Shown piece by piece: positions 17,648 through 32,097 of a stretch of DNA of 64,000 nt. The notes beneath the pieces were generated by a model that saw nothing but the letters and a program-made list of their open reading frames with translations, had not been told where the DNA came from and ran no database searches. The stretch's first letter is position 1; every line of letters starts with the position of its first letter. The position numbers and the translations under genes were made by a program. Origin of the DNA: Qipengyuania vulgaris (lineage in GTDB: Bacteria > Pseudomonadota > Alphaproteobacteria > Sphingomonadales > Sphingomonadaceae); contig CCSI01000007.1 of NCBI GenBank assembly GCA_000756795.1, forward strand, positions 1 through 64,000. The letters run 5' to 3'.

Positions 17648-20016
17648 CCGGCACTCTTGTCCTGTGTGCGTCGGCCAAGATCCCGCCTTCTTGTACGATA
17701 GGTTTCAAAGTCTGCAGCAAGGACGACCTGGCCCTCACCCTTATCGGCATCGAAAAGTTCCTCGGGAGGAACGGGTCGGGAGATCAGGAAACCCTGCGCT
17801 TCTTGGACCCCGAGCTTGCGGAGCAGTTCCAGCTGTGCGGAGTCCTCGATACCTTCGGCGGTCGTATCCATGCCCAGTGCATCGGCCAGCCGGGTAATCG
17901 TCGAGACAATCGCCTGGCTACCCAAATCGCTGGCAACCTCGGTGACGAAGCTGCGGTCGATCTTAATCCGGTCGAACGGAAACCGGCGCAGGTAGCCGAG
18001 TGATGAATAACCGGTCCCGAAATCGTCGAGCGCGATGCGAATGCCCAGCTCGCGAAGGCGCATGAGGGTGGTATGCCCGTTCTGCTGGTCTTCCATCAGG
18101 ACATGCTCGGTTATTTCCAGCTCGACGCGCTCAGGTGCGATATTGGTCGCGTGGAGGGCCTGGGCGACGGTGGCGACGAGGTTGGGGTTTTTCACCTGCG
18201 TTGGAGACAGGTTGATCGCGATACGCAAATTGCCCGGCATGGCAGCCACGTCGGCTAGCGACTGGCGGATGACCCATTCGCCAAGCGAGCCGATCAGTCC
18301 GGTCTCCTCGGCAACCTGCAGGAACTCTCCTGGTGCCATGATGCCGCGTTCGGGATGATGCCAGCGCAGCAACGCTTCGAAGCCTGTCGTATCGCCCGAG
18401 TCGAGATCGATGACCGGCTGGTACTGCATGCGCATCTGGCCCTTGCGCAGAGCCTCGGACAAATCGTTTTCGATCCGGCGCCGCTCGCGCGCCGCGATAT
18501 CGAGCGCTGGTTCGAACAGGGCCAATTTGTCGCGTCCCTGCTCCTTCGCGGTGTAGAGGGCAAGGTCGGCACGCCGCATCAATTCTTCTGCGTCACACTC
18601 GCCCTCGGATGAACGGGCTACGCCGACGCTGGTGGAGATGCGATAGGAATTGCCCTCGATTTCATAGGGCGCGCGCACGACCGAAAGGAAACGGTGCGCG
18701 CGTTCGATGAGGAGGCCGTCTCCCGCACGGGTCTCGATCAGTACCGCAAATTCATCGCCGCCAAGACGGGCCACCAAGTCCTCGTTGCGCACCTCCTGTT
18801 CCAGCCGCGTCCCGACTTCTCGCAAGAGGCGGTCACCTACCAGATGTCCGCGCGTATCGTTAATCGCCTTGAAGTCGTCGAGGTCGAGATAGAAGAGCGC
18901 AATACTGGAGCCTTCGGCTTCCCTGCGCCCGGTAAGTGCACGCAGGCGTTCGTTGAAGAGGTAGCGGTTGGCGAGGCCGGTGAGATTATCGTAGTGCGCC
19001 ATGAAAGCGACGCGTTCCTCGATCAGGCGATCGGCAGTGACATCGCGGGCCACCCCGCTCATCCGGCCATCCTCGCGCGGGCGTGCGGAAAGGCGCCAGA
19101 AACGCTTTTCGCCATTGACGCGCAAACTCACGAGCACATCGCGGAACGGCCGCCTTTCGATGACGCAGCGCGCCAGTTCCTCGACCTCCTCACCATTGTG
19201 AAAGAGGCGCGTGATGGGCGTGCCCTCAAGTTCTCCAGGCTGGCGTCCTGCGGCGTGGGCTAGGCGTTCGCTTACATCGCGCAGATTTCCGTGAGGTCCG
19301 ACAGTCCAAAGCCAGTCCGACGACTGCTCCTCGTAATCGTTGAGCAGCATGCCGACCGTTGCCGTGCTCTCGCGCCGCTCTATCTCGGTCATTCCCGCGC
19401 TCACGAAATAGCGTTCCTGCGCGCGCGTCTCGCCGACCAAGGCGATGGCGAATGCGCCGATGAGCAGGATTGTCGGCCAGGCACCCCACTGACCAATCAG
19501 GAAGGCTGAAACAACCAGCGACGGGGCCATGGTCAAGGTATGGAAGAGCGCGGCTTGCGGCGCGTTACGGTGGACCAGCAAGGTCCCGCAAAGGACAGCC
19601 GTGCCGATGATGCCCAGTACGGCGATTTCCAAGCCTGCCGCAAATGGCGCGAGGTACGGAAATACGACGAACCAGATTGTGCTACCGAGCGACTGGAGGA
19701 TGAGGATGCGCCGCCAGTGGGCCTGCATCTGCTCGAATGACGCACTTTCCAGCTCGAGCTGTTTGTCGAGCACGACAAAGGTGCAAAGCTGCGCGATCTG
19801 CGCAAGCGCCCAGAGCAGGATGACCAGTTGCGGCGCGTTGTTCCAGAAGGTCCACAGCAGGGCGAAAATCGACCCGAGCGCAGGCAGGAGCGACGTCCAC
19901 GCCCCCGAACTCAGGCTCCTGATACGACGGTAGAGGAGCAGGCGCTGCAAAGGGTCTTCGCGCACGGCGTCATCCCCATCGACCTCTAGATCGGCCACAT
20001 CCTGGCTTCGCGACAC
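17644..20016 (-). CDS. Membrane-anchored PAS-GGDEF-EAL cyclic-di-GMP enzyme
   Basis: The 790-residue protein has about six N-terminal membrane helices (residues 35-205) and a PAS-like domain (about 225-330). A GGDEF diguanylate cyclase domain follows, with LGGDEFAVL near residue 419, then an EAL phosphodiesterase domain from about 530. The GGDEF motif is intact and preceded five residues earlier by R-N-E-D, which fits the RxxD inhibitory site. The EAL domain keeps EALLRW, ITEHVLMED, DDFGTGYSS, KIDRSFV and AEGIED. Both domains therefore look catalytically competent. It would set the second messenger that controls LapA-type adhesion and pili, though it lies more than 20 kb from those loci. Confidence 0.93.
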   Translation of the reverse strand: MSRSQDVADLEVDGDDAVREDPLQRLLLYRRIRSLSSGAWTSLLPALGSIFALLWTFWNNAPQLVILLWALAQIAQLCTFVVLDKQLELESASFEQMQAHWRRILILQSLGSTIWFVVFPYLAPFAAGLEIAVLGIIGTAVLCGTLLVHRNAPQAALFHTLTMAPSLVVSAFLIGQWGAWPTILLIGAFAIALVGETRAQERYFVSAGMTEIERRESTATVGMLLNDYEEQSSDWLWTVGPHGNLRDVSERLAHAAGRQPGELEGTPITRLFHNGEEVEELARCVIERRPFRDVLVSLRVNGEKRFWRLSARPREDGRMSGVARDVTADRLIEERVAFMAHYDNLTGLANRYLFNERLRALTGRREAEGSSIALFYLDLDDFKAINDTRGHLVGDRLLREVGTRLEQEVRNEDLVARLGGDEFAVLIETRAGDGLLIERAHRFLSVVRAPYEIEGNSYRISTSVGVARSSEGECDAEELMRRADLALYTAKEQGRDKLALFEPALDIAARERRRIENDLSEALRKGQMRMQYQPVIDLDSGDTTGFEALLRWHHPERGIMAPGEFLQVAEETGLIGSLGEWVIRQSLADVAAMPGNLRIAINLSPTQVKNPNLVATVAQALHATNIAPERVELEITEHVLMEDQQNGHTTLMRLRELGIRIALDDFGTGYSSLGYLRRFPFDRIKIDRSFVTEVASDLGSQAIVSTITRLADALGMDTTAEGIEDSAQLELLRKLGVQEAQGFLISRPVPPEELFDADKGEGQVVLAADFETYRTRRRDLGRRTQDKSAG

Positions 20017-20145
20017 CCTAGTCCCCCGTGTGCATGCGCCCCGCAGCCGCGGTTCCCTGCGGCTACAGGAAGATGGTGCAACCTCGCCGAGTGATGGTCA
20101 AGCCTTAGAGTTTCTGCGGGATTCAGGCTTCTTTGATGCTGCCCA

Positions 20146-20178
20146 AGAAAAAGCCCCGCCGGATCGCTCCGGCGGGGC
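20146..20178 (-). terminator. Rho-independent terminator after rpoC
   Basis: Read on the minus strand, GCCCCGCCGG and CCGGCGGGGC form a 10-bp stem with a 6-base loop, followed by TTTTTC. It lies about 27 bases past the rpoC stop and separates it from the GGDEF-EAL gene. Confidence 0.93.
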
Positions 20179-20204
20179 CAATTCCTTAGTCGCTATTGAC
20201 TGGC

Positions 20205-24530
<4,326 letters not shown>

Positions 24531-24590
24531 GACTTAATTCCCTAAGGGGTAATTCTAATGGGCGGAGAGCGGTGGGGAGCTTGCGCCCCC

Positions 24591-27500
24591 CTATTCCGCC
24601 GCGATCGCGAGGCCGTCGTCGTCCTCGTCGTCGGCGAGCGACTTGAGTTCGACATTGAGACCCAGGCTGCGCATTTCCTTGACGAGAACGTTGAAGCTCT
24701 CGGGAATGCCGGCCTCGAAGGTGTCGTCACCCTTGACGATGGCTTCGTAGACCTTGGTACGGCCGATGACGTCGTCCGACTTGACGGTGAGGATTTCCTG
24801 CAGCGTGTAGGCTGCACCGTAAGCCTGGAGTGCCCAGACCTCCATCTCACCGAAGCGCTGGCCGCCGAACTGCGCCTTACCGCCCAGCGGCTGCTGGGTG
24901 ACGAGGCTGTAGGGGCCGATCGAACGGGCGTGGATCTTGTCGTCCACGAGGTGGTGCAGCTTGAGCATGTAGATGATGCCCACGGTGACCTTGCGGTCGA
25001 ATGCTTCACCGGTGCGCCCGTCGAAGAGGACCGACTGGCCGTCAGCATCGAGGCCTGCCTTTTCCAGTTCCACGGTCACATCGCCTTCGCGCGCGCCGTC
25101 GAACACCGGGGTACCCATCGGGACGCCGCGGGCAAGGTTGCCTGCAAGCTCGACGATTTCCTCGGTCGAACGCGATTTGAGGTCTTCGGCGTAACGGTCG
25201 CCATAGACTTCGTTCAGGCGCTCGATCACGGCTTCGGGCGGCTTCGCCTTGGCGTAGTCTTCCGAAGCGTTCGGGTTGGCCTTCTTCCAGTCTTCGAGCT
25301 GCTCGCCGATCTGCATGCCCAGGTTACGGGCTGCCATGCCGAGATGCGTTTCGAAAATCTGTCCGACGTTCATGCGGCTAGGCACGCCCAGCGGGTTGAG
25401 GACGATATCGACCGGCGTACCGTCGGCGAGGAACGGCATGTCCTCCACCGGCAGGATGCGGCTGATGACACCCTTGTTCCCGTGACGGCCAGCCATCTTG
25501 TCGCCCGGCTGGAGCTTGCGCTTCACGGCAACGAAGACCTTGACCATCTTGAGCACGCCCGGGGCGAGTTCGTCACCACGCTCGAGCTTTTCCTTACGGT
25601 CTTCGAACTTGTCGTCGATGACCTTCACGCTCTCGTCGTACTGCGACTTGACCGCTTCGAGCTGGGCCTGGCGATTGTCGTCGGCAACGGCGAACTTGAA
25701 CCACTCGTGCTTGTCGACACCTTCGAGCACATCCTCGGTGATTTCCGTGCCCTTCTTCACGCCCTTGGGCGCTGCCGAAGCCGTCTGGCCGACGAGCATG
25801 TCGCGCAGGCGGTTGTAGGTTGCACGGTTGAGGATGGCGCGTTCGTCGGCGGCGTCCTTGCGGAGGCGTTCGATTTCCTCGTTCTGGATGGCGCGCGTAC
25901 GGTCGTCGATTTCGATACCGTGGCGGTTGAAGACACGGACTTCGACGACGGTACCGGCAACGCCCGGCGGCAGGCGGAGCGAGGTGTCGCGCACGTCGCT
26001 GGCCTTTTCGCCGAAGATGGCGCGCAGGAGCTTTTCTTCCGGCGTCATCGGGCTTTCGCCCTTCGGCGTGATCTTGCCTGCGAGGATATCGCCCGGGTGC
26101 ACTTCGGCGCCGATGTAGACGATGCCCGCTTCGTCGAGGTTGCGCAGCGCTTCCTCGCCGACGTTCGGGATGTCGCGGGTGATGTCTTCGGGCCCGAGCT
26201 TGGTGTCGCGGGCCATGACTTCGAATTCCTCGATGTGGATCGAGGTGAAGACGTCGTCCTTCACGATACGCTCGGAGATGAGGATACTGTCTTCGTAGTT
26301 GTATCCGTTCCACGGCATGAAGGCGACGAGGCTGTTGCGGCCCAGTGCCAGTTCGCCGAGGTCGGTCGAAGGACCGTCGGCAATCACGTCGCCCGGCTCG
26401 ACCGTTTCACCGACCTTCACCAGCGGACGCTGGTTGATGCAGGTGTCCTGGTTCGAACGCTGGAACTTCTGCAGCGTGTAGATGTCGACGCCCGACTGGC
26501 CGGGTTCGACATCGCCGATGGCGCGGATGACGATACGCGTCGCGTCGACCTGGTCGACCACGCCGCCACGCTTGGCGGTGATGGCCGCGCCCGAATCGCG
26601 CGCAACGGTTTCTTCCATGCCGGTGCCGACCCAGGGCGCTTCCGCCTGGACGAGCGGCACGGCCTGGCGCTGCATGTTGGCGCCCATCAGTGCGCGGTTT
26701 GCGTCATCGTTTTCCAGGAACGGAATGAGCGATGCACCGACCGAGACGAGCTGCTTGGGCGAAACGTCCATCAGCGTGATGGTTTCACGCGGAGCCATGA
26801 GGTTGTCGCCGGCCTGACGGGCCGAGACCAGCTCTTCCACGAAGCCGCCCTTGTCGTCGAGTTCGGCCGAAGCCTGTGCGACAGTGTGCTTCTGCTCTTC
26901 CATCGCCGAGAGGTAGATGACCTCGTCGGTGACCTTGTTGTCCTTCACCTTGCGATACGGCGTTTCGATGAAGCCGTACTTGTTGACGCGCGCGAAGGTC
27001 GAGAGCGAGTTGATGAGACCGATGTTCGGGCCTTCCGGCGTTTCGATCGGGCAGATACGGCCATAGTGCGTCGGGTGAACGTCGCGGACTTCGAAGCCTG
27101 CGCGCTCACGCGTAAGGCCGCCCGGGCCAAGCGCCGAAACGCGGCGCTTGTGGGTGACTTCCGAAAGCGGGTTGGTCTGGTCCATGAACTGCGAGAGCTG
27201 GCTGGAGCCGAAGAACTCGCGCACGGCAGCCACGGCGGGCTTGGCGTTGATGAGGTCGTTCGGCATCACGGTCGACACATCGACCGAGCTCATGCGCTCC
27301 TTCACCGCGCGTTCCATGCGCAGCAGGCCGACGCGGTACTGGTTTTCCAGCAGTTCGCCGACCGAGCGGACACGGCGGTTGCCGAGGTTGTCGATGTCGT
27401 CGACTTCGCCCTTGCCATCCTTCAGGTCGACCAGTTCCTTGACCACGGCGAGGATGTCTTCCTTGCGCAGCGTGGTGACGGTGTCTTCGGCGTCGAGTTC

Positions 27501-28772
27501 AAGACGCATGTTGAGCTTGACGCGGCCGACAGCCGAAAGGTCGTAACGCTCGCCGTCGAAAAACAGGCCTTCGAAGAGCGCTTCTGCGGTTTCCTTGGTC
27601 GGCGGTTCGCCGGGACGCATAACCTTGTAGATGGCCTCGAGGCCTTCATCACGGTTCTCGGCCTTGTCGACCTTCATCGTGTTGCGGATCCACGGGCCGG
27701 TGTTGACGTGGTCGATGTCGAGCAGCGTCAGGCTGTCGACGCCGGCAGCGTCGAGAACTTCGAGGTTCTCTGCCGAGACTTCGTCACCGGCTTCGATGTA
27801 GATGCGGCCGGTGCTTTCGTCGATCAGGTCTTCGCTGGCGAAGCGGCCGAAGATTTCCTCGGTCGGAAGCAGCAGAGTTTCAAGACCGTCCTTGGCAGCC
27901 TTGTTGGCAGCGCGCGGCGAAATTTTCTGCGCAGCGGGGAAGACTTCTTCGCCCGTCTTGGCATCGACCAGCGGGAAGGCCGGCTTCTGGCCGCGCCAGT
28001 TTTCGGCGACGAAGGGAATTTCCCAGCCGTCCTTGGCGCGCTTCCACACCGACTTGCTGTAGAAGTGCGAGAGGATGTCTTCGCTGTCGAGGCCGAGGGC
28101 ATAGAGCAGCGCGGTGACCGGCAGCTTGCGCTTGCGGTCGATACGCACGTTGACGATATCCTTGGCGTCGAATTCGAAGTCGAGCCAGCTGCCGCGATAA
28201 GGAATGATGCGGGCAGCGAAGAGGAGCTTGCCCGAGCTGTGGGTCTTGCCGCGGTCATGGTCGAACAGCACACCCGGCGAACGGTGCATCTGCGAGACGA
28301 TGACGCGCTCGGTGCCGTTGATGATAAAGGTACCGTTGTCCGTCATCAGGGGCATGTCGCCCATGTAGACGTCCTGCTCCTTGATATCGAGGACCGAGCG
28401 GGTCTCGGTTTCCTGGTCGACTTCGAAGACGATCAGGCGCAGCGTGACCTTCATCGGCGCGGCATAGGTGATGCCGCGCTGCTTGCATTCGACGATGTCG
28501 TGCTTGGGCGGCTCGAGCTCGTAGTGGACGAAGTCGAGTTCGGCAGTGCCGGCGAAGTCGCGCAGCGGGAAGACCGAGCGCAGCGTCTTTTCGAGGCCCG
28601 AAACATGGCCCGCATCCTTGTCGGAGCGCAGGAACTGTTCGTAGCTCTCGCGCTGGACCTCGATGAGGTTGGGCATGTCGACGACTTCATGGATATCGCC
28701 GAAGATCTTGCGGATACGCCGCTTTGCGGTACCCGAAGCCGTGCTGCGGGGTGCCTTCGCCTTGGTAGCCAT
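24591..28772 (-). CDS. rpoB: RNA polymerase beta subunit
   Basis: The 1393-residue beta subunit is full length. The rifampicin region reads [20 protein letters not shown] then [12 protein letters not shown]. It keeps the Asp, His and Ser residues that correspond to E. coli 516, 526 and 531, so it carries none of the commonest resistance substitutions. [12 protein letters not shown], with active-site lysines, is present. Unusually, the upstream neighbour is a divergent phosphatase gene, and rplJ-rplL lie 5 kb away on the other strand. Confidence 0.99.
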   Translation of the reverse strand: MATKAKAPRSTASGTAKRRIRKIFGDIHEVVDMPNLIEVQRESYEQFLRSDKDAGHVSGLEKTLRSVFPLRDFAGTAELDFVHYELEPPKHDIVECKQRGITYAAPMKVTLRLIVFEVDQETETRSVLDIKEQDVYMGDMPLMTDNGTFIINGTERVIVSQMHRSPGVLFDHDRGKTHSSGKLLFAARIIPYRGSWLDFEFDAKDIVNVRIDRKRKLPVTALLYALGLDSEDILSHFYSKSVWKRAKDGWEIPFVAENWRGQKPAFPLVDAKTGEEVFPAAQKISPRAANKAAKDGLETLLLPTEEIFGRFASEDLIDESTGRIYIEAGDEVSAENLEVLDAAGVDSLTLLDIDHVNTGPWIRNTMKVDKAENRDEGLEAIYKVMRPGEPPTKETAEALFEGLFFDGERYDLSAVGRVKLNMRLELDAEDTVTTLRKEDILAVVKELVDLKDGKGEVDDIDNLGNRRVRSVGELLENQYRVGLLRMERAVKERMSSVDVSTVMPNDLINAKPAVAAVREFFGSSQLSQFMDQTNPLSEVTHKRRVSALGPGGLTRERAGFEVRDVHPTHYGRICPIETPEGPNIGLINSLSTFARVNKYGFIETPYRKVKDNKVTDEVIYLSAMEEQKHTVAQASAELDDKGGFVEELVSARQAGDNLMAPRETITLMDVSPKQLVSVGASLIPFLENDDANRALMGANMQRQAVPLVQAEAPWVGTGMEETVARDSGAAITAKRGGVVDQVDATRIVIRAIGDVEPGQSGVDIYTLQKFQRSNQDTCINQRPLVKVGETVEPGDVIADGPSTDLGELALGRNSLVAFMPWNGYNYEDSILISERIVKDDVFTSIHIEEFEVMARDTKLGPEDITRDIPNVGEEALRNLDEAGIVYIGAEVHPGDILAGKITPKGESPMTPEEKLLRAIFGEKASDVRDTSLRLPPGVAGTVVEVRVFNRHGIEIDDRTRAIQNEEIERLRKDAADERAILNRATYNRLRDMLVGQTASAAPKGVKKGTEITEDVLEGVDKHEWFKFAVADDNRQAQLEAVKSQYDESVKVIDDKFEDRKEKLERGDELAPGVLKMVKVFVAVKRKLQPGDKMAGRHGNKGVISRILPVEDMPFLADGTPVDIVLNPLGVPSRMNVGQIFETHLGMAARNLGMQIGEQLEDWKKANPNASEDYAKAKPPEAVIERLNEVYGDRYAEDLKSRSTEEIVELAGNLARGVPMGTPVFDGAREGDVTVELEKAGLDADGQSVLFDGRTGEAFDRKVTVGIIYMLKLHHLVDDKIHARSIGPYSLVTQQPLGGKAQFGGQRFGEMEVWALQAYGAAYTLQEILTVKSDDVIGRTKVYEAIVKGDDTFEAGIPESFNVLVKEMRSLGLNVELKSLADDEDDDGLAIAAE

Positions 28773-29132
28773 AAGGGGTAGTTACCTCTTCTCGTGTGCT
28801 TGCTCCCCAAGTGTCCTTTGGCGCGGACAGGAGCGAATTGGGTTCTCATGCGCGTGAGAGCCATATCGCTGGAGACGCAAAAAGGCCGCAGCGAATGCAC
28901 ACCGGTAGCGGCGGCAGCTGCAGCTCATGAAAAGCGTCGCGATATGGAAACGCCGCTTCCATCCTGTGTCCGATCCCCGCGCATGAATCAGACTCGCTCG
29001 AAGCGTGCGGTCGAAGGGGCATGTAGGAATTCGCCAGCCCTAGGTCAACCGCGCAAAAAGGCGGCTACGGATATTGCGACAACACGCCCTCCTTTTGTGC
29101 TATTATACGCTGTCTTTCGAACAGGAGGTAGC
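28773..29132. other. 360-base divergent intergenic region, rpoB leader
   Basis: The region separates rpoB (minus) from the phosphatase gene (plus). It holds the candidate rpoB promoter at 29020-29048, leaving an rpoB leader of about 240 bases. On the plus side a TATTAT -10-like hexamer occurs at 29101-29106, but no convincing -35 lies at the right distance. I see no ORF with coding character in it. Confidence 0.6.
29020..29048 (-). promoter_or_regulatory. Candidate rpoBC promoter
   Basis: On the minus strand TTGACC (29048-29043) and TACATG (29025-29020) are separated by exactly 17 bases. This is a good sigma-70-type arrangement and the best one seen upstream of rpoB. Confidence 0.55.
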
Positions 29133-30230
29133 ATGCGCCGACTGTTAATCTGGCTGGTGGCACTGGCGGCCCTGCTTGCAGCGCCGGCGGTCGGCCGCGC
29201 CGAGGAGAAGGTCCCAGCACGGATCGTTGCGATCGGTGACCTTCACGGCGACTTCGGCGCCTGGGAAAAGATCGCTCGCGAAGCCGGATTGATCGACGCG
29301 GACGGAGCGTGGAGCGCGGGTGACGCTACGCTCGTCCAGATGGGCGACATCACCGACCGCGGGCCCGACTCGCTCAAAATCATTCGCCACCTGCAACGGC
29401 TTCAGGAGGAAGCTGCCGACGCGGGCGGCAAGGTTATTGTCCTGCTCGGCAATCACGAGGCGATGAATGTCATCGGTGATCACCGCTATGTCCACCCGGG
29501 CGAATACGAGGCCTTCAGGGATCGCCGCTCCGAAAGCCGCCGCGAGGCCACTTGGAAGGCAAACAAGGAAAACCTGATCGCTTTCTACCGGCAAGCAGAC
29601 CCGGACCTTACGGATAAAGAGATCAAGGCAAAATGGATTGCCGAAACGCCGCTCGGCATGCTTGCGCATCGGCGTGCCTGGATGCCCGAGGGTGAGCTCG
29701 GCAGATGGGCGGCGGGCCTGCCCGCCGCGGTCCAGATTGGCGAGACTCTGTTCGCTCACGGCGGCCTTAGCGAGGAATTCACCCGCGAGCCCATCGAAGC
29801 TATCAACGAGCGCTTCCGCTACGCTCTGGGGCCGGCCCCGCTTACCGACCGCGCCATACTCGAAGACCCGCTCGGACCGCTCTGGTATCGCGGCAATGTC
29901 ATGCGCGAGCCAGTGGCCCAACCGTCGACGCCCACCGAGGGTGACGAGGTAGCCAGCCAATCCTCCGAACCGCGGCCCGGGCGCGCTGAAGAACTTGGCC
30001 TCGTCCTGTCACGCTACGGAGCGCGGCGGCTGGTAGTCGCGCACACCCCCTCAACCATAGGCATTGTGTCCGACCTCGATGGCAAACTGCTCCGGATCGA
30101 TACCGGGATCTCGGCGCATTATGGCGGGTCTGCCAGCTATCTGGTCATCGAAGGCGAAGCGGTGCGCGCGTTCCGCCGCGAGGTGGACGGTAGCTGGAGT
30201 GCACAGCTACTCCCCAAGAGCAGCCCGTGA
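29133..30230 (+). CDS. Exported PPP-family (Shewanella-like) metallophosphatase
   Basis: The 365-residue protein has a Sec signal peptide (cleavage near residue 23) and the PPP phosphoesterase signature set. These are GDLHGD (35-40), GDITDRGPDS (71-80), GNHEA (106-110), then AHGG and AHTP, which supply the dinuclear metal ligands. The pattern fits Shewanella-like protein phosphatases. The target is unknown; a periplasmic or surface phosphoprotein, sugar phosphate or nucleotide are all possible. The start is set by AGGAGG at 29123-29128. Its TGA overlaps the GTG start of the CotH-like gene. Confidence 0.88.
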   Translation: MRRLLIWLVALAALLAAPAVGRAEEKVPARIVAIGDLHGDFGAWEKIAREAGLIDADGAWSAGDATLVQMGDITDRGPDSLKIIRHLQRLQEEAADAGGKVIVLLGNHEAMNVIGDHRYVHPGEYEAFRDRRSESRREATWKANKENLIAFYRQADPDLTDKEIKAKWIAETPLGMLAHRRAWMPEGELGRWAAGLPAAVQIGETLFAHGGLSEEFTREPIEAINERFRYALGPAPLTDRAILEDPLGPLWYRGNVMREPVAQPSTPTEGDEVASQSSEPRPGRAEELGLVLSRYGARRLVVAHTPSTIGIVSDLDGKLLRIDTGISAHYGGSASYLVIEGEAVRAFRREVDGSWSAQLLPKSSP

Positions 30231-31252
30231 AGGTCTTCGCCCCGGCATTCGCGGCGGCAGCTGTTGCGGCGCCGCTGGCGGCACAGGATGACGCAGGTAC
30301 TGTCACGCCGCTTTTTGCTTCCGATACGACGCTGGAAGTGACCCTCACCGGTCCGTTAGATACGATCGCGAAGCGGGCGGAACGTTCGACCAAGCCGCAT
30401 CCGGCCCGGCTCGAGACGGCTGGAGAGATGCACGCGATCACTCTTGCCGCCCGGGGCAAGACCCGGCGGGAGAAGAAGAACTGCCAGTTTCCGCCGCTGC
30501 GCATCGCATTCCCCGACAAGCCGGAGGCGCAATCGCTGTTCTACAGGAACAGCCGGATCAAACTGGTCACCCATTGCCGCGACAATGACCGGTTCGAGCA
30601 GGCGGTGCTGCGCGAATATACCGCATACCGGCTATACAACCGGGTGACGCCCGAGAGCCTGCGCGTCCGCCTCGCGCGTATTACCTACATGGACAATGGC
30701 CAAAAGGTGGCCGAGCGCCTCGGCTTCTTTATCGAAGATGTCGACGATACCGCGCGCAGGCTTGGCCGCAAGGAAGTGGATGTCGTCAAGGTCCCTGTGG
30801 CCGCGCTCGACCAGCAGGATGCCGCGCGATACGCCCTATTCCAGTACCTTATCGGCAATACAGACTGGGCCTTGGCGGTCGGCCCACCGGGCGATCGCTG
30901 CTGCCACAACTCCCGGCTCATCGGGGACAGCGCCGGGGCACGCAGCGGGCTCACCCCCATCCCCTACGACTTCGACAGTTCCGGGTTAGTCAATGCCAGC
31001 TACGCCGTTCCGAACGAGGGGATCCGCGCACGTTCGGTGAGGCAGCGGGTCTATCGCGGCCTGTGCCGCTTCAACGCCCTCGTTCCCGCCGAGGCCGAGC
31101 GGTTTCGCGGCATTAGGAACGAATTCGAGCAGGAAGTCGCGGCCACGCCGCATGTCACGCCACGGTCCCGCGAAAGCATGGCTCGATACCTGGACGGCTT
31201 TTTCAAGGACATCACGAGGCTTGAACAAAAAGTCCTCGCCCATTGCCGCTAG
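30227..31252 (+). CDS. Exported CotH-like (atypical kinase fold) protein
   Basis: I recognise this only by motif. The 341-residue protein has a short signal-like N-terminus (ends near Ala19). It then carries elements in the order seen in CotH-family spore-coat kinases. These are an RIKL strand with Lys112, an LARITYM stretch and GFFIEDVDDTARRLG (166-180) matching the E-x-x-D region. GNTDW (210-214), a downstream HN pair (227-228) and PYDFD (246-250) follow. In CotH the two Asp motifs bind nucleotide and metal. Cys115, Cys225 and Cys226 are extra. The GTG start overlaps the phosphatase stop (GTGA), so the two proteins are probably made together. Kinase activity is inference. Confidence 0.6.
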   Translation: MKVFAPAFAAAAVAAPLAAQDDAGTVTPLFASDTTLEVTLTGPLDTIAKRAERSTKPHPARLETAGEMHAITLAARGKTRREKKNCQFPPLRIAFPDKPEAQSLFYRNSRIKLVTHCRDNDRFEQAVLREYTAYRLYNRVTPESLRVRLARITYMDNGQKVAERLGFFIEDVDDTARRLGRKEVDVVKVPVAALDQQDAARYALFQYLIGNTDWALAVGPPGDRCCHNSRLIGDSAGARSGLTPIPYDFDSSGLVNASYAVPNEGIRARSVRQRVYRGLCRFNALVPAEAERFRGIRNEFEQEVAATPHVTPRSRESMARYLDGFFKDITRLEQKVLAHCR

Positions 31253-31261
31253 CGCGCCGAT

Positions 31262-31942
31262 TTATTTGCTTCCCTCGCCGGATTGTCCGCGATCGTCGTC
31301 ATCCTCGTCATCGAGGGCTGGCGACTTGCTACCGGGTGAGCGCAAATAGCGATGCGTGCCGTCCTTGCCGCCATAATCCGCCATCCAGAGGAAAGCGAAG
31401 GCGTAGTTGAAGGTGATGGTCATCACGAGAGCAATTTCCAGCGCCCCGATGCCCGCGGCAAGCCCGATACCGATCGCGAGCAGGATGTATATTGCATCGC
31501 CGGTGCTCTTGAGCGTGTTACGAAAACGGACGCCGCCGACGATCCCTGCCAGCGAGAAGGCGAGCGCCAGCGAATTGTGCACCATGACAACGATGGCGGT
31601 CACCGCGATGGGAAGCACGATCATCGTTTCGACCAGCGCCTGGTCATATTCGACGCGGCTGCGGCTGGCCATATAGGTCCACGTAAGTGGCACGGTCGTG
31701 AGGACGGCTCCGCCAACGGCGATGAAGAGCCACAAGACCGAACCGCCCAGATTGGCGACCTGCTTTGCAGCGATCCGCACGCCGGTCAGCGGATCTCCGC
31801 TCGACTGGCTGAGCAAGGTTTGTGCCCCACCCAGCGGCATGAAGTCCGCAAGGCCGGGATCGACCATGATCAGGGCGGCGACCGCGCCCGTCACCGACAG
31901 GTAGAAAAGGGTGAGCCGAACGAACAGCTTTCCGACGATCAT
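31262..31942 (-). CDS. DUF4956 family membrane protein
   Basis: The 226-residue inner-membrane protein has four hydrophobic segments. In the middle is the DUF4956-type block LVETMIVLPIAVTAIVVMVHNSLALAFSLAGIVGGVRFRNTLK. The C-terminal tail is very acidic (ALDDEDDDDR). Family members are often found beside polyphosphate or exported-CotH genes. That association, recalled rather than checked, would fit the CotH-like neighbour that converges on it with nine bases between stops. Confidence 0.8.
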   Translation of the reverse strand: MIVGKLFVRLTLFYLSVTGAVAALIMVDPGLADFMPLGGAQTLLSQSSGDPLTGVRIAAKQVANLGGSVLWLFIAVGGAVLTTVPLTWTYMASRSRVEYDQALVETMIVLPIAVTAIVVMVHNSLALAFSLAGIVGGVRFRNTLKSTGDAIYILLAIGIGLAAGIGALEIALVMTITFNYAFAFLWMADYGGKDGTHRYLRSPGSKSPALDDEDDDDRGQSGEGSK

Positions 31943-32013
31943 GCGGCAAGGTCCTCTCCCCACGCCCTATATATCAAAGGGCACAGGGTGCCAAACCGGG
32001 GGCAAATGCAGAC

Positions 32014-32030
32014 ATATCGATTTTCGATAT
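32014..32030. promoter_or_regulatory. Palindromic operator candidate 1
   Basis: ATATCGA and TCGATAT form a perfect 7-bp inverted repeat with a 3-base spacer. It lies just upstream of the -35 box of the DUF2975 operon and shares the core TATCGAT with the adjacent dyad. Confidence 0.6.
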
Positions 32031-32074
32031 TATCGATTGACAATAAGATCGACTCGACTTATTGATTATCGATA
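32031..32074. promoter_or_regulatory. Large imperfect palindrome over the DUF2975 operon promoter
   Basis: TATCGATTGACAATAAG (32031-32047) and CTTATTGATTATCGATA (32058-32074) pair at 14 of 17 positions around a 10-base centre. The dyad covers the candidate promoter entirely, so a protein bound here would block transcription. The XRE regulator encoded in the same operon is the obvious candidate. Confidence 0.65.
32037..32065 (+). promoter_or_regulatory. Candidate promoter of the DUF2975-XRE operon
   Basis: A consensus TTGACA (32037-32042) and TATTGA (32060-32065) are separated by 17 bases. Transcription would start about 25 bases before the 42-residue ORF. Confidence 0.6.
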
Positions 32075-32097
32075 TTGACCATCAAGGAGTTCGATAA

